From Cylindrotheca closterium (lineage: Eukaryota; Bacillariophyta; Bacillariophyceae; Bacillariales; Bacillariaceae), in contig CAKOGP040002091.1 in assembly GCA_933822405.4 (NCBI GenBank), forward strand, positions 1 through 64,000: DNA of 64,000 nt, in the 5' to 3' direction. The position numbers were made by a program, and so were the translations under genes. Position 1 is the first letter of the stretch, and each line of letters opens with the position of its first letter. Under the pieces are notes generated by a model, which had not been told where the DNA came from, did no database searches, and was given only the letters and a program-made list of their open reading frames with translations. Shown here piece by piece: positions 61,569-64,000 of this stretch.

Positions 61569-62123
61569 CAGCAGCAACTTGTAGAATATTAAAAAGAAAG
61601 AAAGAAAAACCATAGCTAGCTATCGAATAGGCCTATATATACTATACACGTGTACCCTGCTTGTAAATGGACTAGCAGACTTTTAAATGGACTGAACAGA
61701 CAGGCAGATGAACAGATTAACAAATATCCGACTGATTCCAATACCTGATTCTGCTTGTGTGCTCGGTCCTTTCCGGAATTGCGTTGGGTTGTGTCGTGTA
61801 TGGTTGCGTACCAGTCTTGTTCAAGGAATAGCAAAAATGAATCATCATCAGCGTCATCACTGGTAAAGTTAGACGTGATGAATGAATCGTGTTGGTATAA
61901 ATGTTACATCTTATTAATAGTACGTAGTAGTGGTAGCCTGCCTTCCATGGTACGTGTACTGTGCTAATGGATGCAAAAGTTTCATCATTGATAAAGGTTG
62001 TTTGATCTCTATGTTTGTTTATTGGTTACTGTAGTCAATCTAGTGGCTAGCTCTATAGCAGAAACATCATCATTGTGAATGAATGATAGATGGATGGATG
62101 CATGCATGCATGCTTTGAACGTG
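61569..62123. other. Intergenic between two converging genes
   Basis: It has GAAA and GGATGCAT short repeats (about 61595 and 62092). No gene is supported. Confidence 0.4.
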
Positions 62124-62813
62124 TTATTGGTCATATTTGTCCTCAAGGGCCAACATATGTTGATGGATCTCGAGGAATCCCTTCCACTCTTCCCAGTTGG
62201 GTTGTCTGGTGTAGTCAAAAGGTGTAAACCCCCGCTTGTCTGGAAACAAGACTAGTTGTGGTGCCTCTTTAATGATAAGCTTGACAATGTCAAAGTTCAC
62301 TTGACTAGCCCAGCAGGCATCGTGAAGTGGCGTCCGTTGTTGGTCGTCCACAATGGTAACATCAACCTTGGCCACTTGGACCAAATATTGAACAATTTCC
62401 AAATGCCCTCGCAGGCATGCAAGGTGCAAGACGTGTTGTCCAAATCGGTTGCAACAGTCTAGGTTGGTCCCAGCTTGATGGAGTTTTTTCACAGTCTCCA
62501 AATCCCCTTCGCGGCACGCCATACTGAGTTCCATGGTATACCCATCGATCATGTCTGGAGTATGAGTCCGTTGCTGGGATTTGCAGCACTCGACCACTTC
62601 CTTGGAGGAAAAACCGTTGGCTTGGTAAATGGCTTGCGCGTAGCTAGTAGGTGTATCGTAATCTTCACTGGCAACAGGGTTGCGGCTAGTAATGATGGAT
62701 CTACTGCTGCCAGAAACAGTTTTGACTTTCTTGGTGAGAGGTCCATGTTGTTGTTCCTGTTCTACAGAGGCTTCATCGCTGGAGCAGCAATCAAGGCTTC
62801 GTTTCATGTTCAT
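62124..62813 (-). CDS. Ankyrin-repeat protein
   Basis: 229 residues from the ATG at 62813 (a second ATG at codon 3). The N-terminus is polar, with a basic KKVK stretch. Ankyrin repeats occupy about 93-205: MELSMACREGDLETVKKLHQ, HVLHLACLRGHLEIVQYLV, RTPLHDACWASQVNFDIVKL and GFTPFDYTR. It is intact, unlike the pseudogene at 58800-60240. Ankyrin repeats mediate protein binding; no catalytic domain is present and the partner is unknown. Confidence 0.75.
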   Translation of the reverse strand: MNMKRSLDCCSSDEASVEQEQQHGPLTKKVKTVSGSSRSIITSRNPVASEDYDTPTSYAQAIYQANGFSSKEVVECCKSQQRTHTPDMIDGYTMELSMACREGDLETVKKLHQAGTNLDCCNRFGQHVLHLACLRGHLEIVQYLVQVAKVDVTIVDDQQRTPLHDACWASQVNFDIVKLIIKEAPQLVLFPDKRGFTPFDYTRQPNWEEWKGFLEIHQHMLALEDKYDQ

Positions 62814-64000
62814 TGTTTGGTGTGTTTGTAACTTCTTTGTGTCTCTGAACTGTGAGTTTGTGTTTATGTCTATGTGACTACAACTGATGTTGGAGAAGGT
62901 TTGAATGTTTCAGAAGTGACTTAGCTCCTCTGTGCTGGTTTGGAGGACTTAGCCGATATGGCTTTTCGTGGTTGAGTCGGCTTTTTGCTTCCATCTGTCA
63001 ATTTCTTCAAGCGAAAAAAGGTACCTTTGTGTCGCACTATATAAGGGACATAAACAGCTAACACAAGTTTCATTAAACGAAAAATCCAACGGCTTCCGCA
63101 GAACACACGCTATCATGACATGGGATCACGACATTTGTACTTGCGCTCGTGTTGACTCAATCTCACCGAAAGTGGAGTCGGAGCTCTTCCTGACGCCTCC
63201 AAAATTACTTATTGCATTGGATAGAAACCAATATGTCCTACCAACATCTACGGGATCATTCCCTAAATTTCCTCAGAACCACCTCATGGAACACCCAAGT
63301 CAGCATAGAAGAATCGTTATTTCCCGATGCTGAGTCAATTTTGCTGACTCAATCTCCTTAGGGTTTTTCCAAACAATTATACGGCTTTTTGTCGTTTTTC
63401 CTTCCGATCAAGCGCAAAACGAACCTTTGCCCAAAATCTCCGATAATTGTGCGGGAAAGAAGCGTGTCTTTGGTGCACAAAGCCTCCTTGTGTCTTGCAT
63501 CCGTTCGAGAATCTGCGGACGGCCATTCATGCATGCCAATCAATGGATGATGGAGTGGAATATTCAATATGCGATGAGATGAGATTATGAGCCTGAAGAA
63601 CGACCACTCCGAGCAGTTGGAATCGGTAACGCTTCAGTATGTTGTATAATAACTCTTTACAGTGATAGACTGCAGAATACAAATGACTCAGGATAAGGAT
63701 AAAGCAAATTAGGTTTGCAAATAATCATCTTACTGGTGATTATGAATAGTATCCTTGGTGGGCACACTCTTTTTAGACACGAGTCTACTTTAGTACCCAG
63801 GAGTGAATCTTGTGATGGACTCCCCAGACATTCAAAATGGAACCGTTCCAAAGTCTACCAGTAAATTGATTCATTTATTAGATTGACAGAAGAGCAATAG
63901 ACTGGCAGAACGTGGAAGAGCGCAAGTGGAATGTAGTCTAGAATTCACGCCCACATGGGGTAGTAGCTTGTTGGTACACAGCATACGTTGTATCGTCAGC
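62814..64000. other. Intergenic, nothing supported
   Basis: The longest frame (62968-63333, +) shows no coding pattern. No RNA gene or repeat recognised up to the window end. Confidence 0.4.

Noticed and set aside
62968..63333. 121-residue plus-strand frame
   Set aside because: Amino acid composition is not protein-like, no domain, and nothing in context supports it.

Overview
The window is nuclear DNA of a eukaryotic microalga, most likely a pennate diatom (inferred). Supporting signs are a Ty1/copia element of the type common in diatoms, Pro-Ser repeat secreted proteins, a DUF6824-type protein, large STAND-type ATPase paralogs, short GT-AG introns, and dense genes on both strands without operons. 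No species can be named from the sequence alone.

Layout. (1) 1-13.7 kb is dominated by a roughly 4.7 kb segmental duplication. Block A (about 985-5870) and block B (about 8990-13660) each carry the same tail-to-tail gene pair: a membrane-anchored methyltransferase-like plus glycosyltransferase-like fusion (+), and a RING / RING-Cys-relay / FBA / tail-anchor E3 ligase (-). Block B is intact. Block A is broken by several nonsense and frameshift changes and carries a SINE-like insertion. Between the blocks lie scrambled inverted pieces of a GH1 beta-glucosidase 5' end and of a small membrane-protein gene. (2) 13.7-19.5 kb has a membrane RING protein with a nearby broken fragment, a secreted Pro-Ser repeat protein, and an ER-type JmjC protein. 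(3) 19.7-47.2 kb is a cluster of three STAND NTPase paralogs (one -, two +) and two atypical membrane-anchored kinases, one of them with three kinase domains. A young 7.8 kb Ty1/copia element (35362-43154, minus orientation) sits immediately after the stop codon of the second STAND gene. (4) 47.8-57 kb holds a small membrane protein, a DUF6824-type regulator, and a tandem array with an exact 1714 bp period carrying an Asn/Ser/Thr-rich gene of unknown function. (5) 58-64 kb has a small basic protein, an ankyrin-repeat pseudogene, a family-16 methyltransferase and an ankyrin protein.

The most notable object is the intact E3-like gene at 11590-13449 (-). Its RING is followed by a tandem-cysteine domain that keeps the spacing of the catalytic relay residues of human MYCBP2. 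After this come an FBXO2/FBXO6-type FBA (N-glycan-binding) domain and a C-terminal hydrophobic tail. I read it as a candidate single-chain, membrane-tethered glycoprotein-directed ubiquitin ligase. The second most notable is the retroelement's Gag and Pol in one frame, separated by a single UGA followed by CGG, which is a recognised stop-readthrough context.
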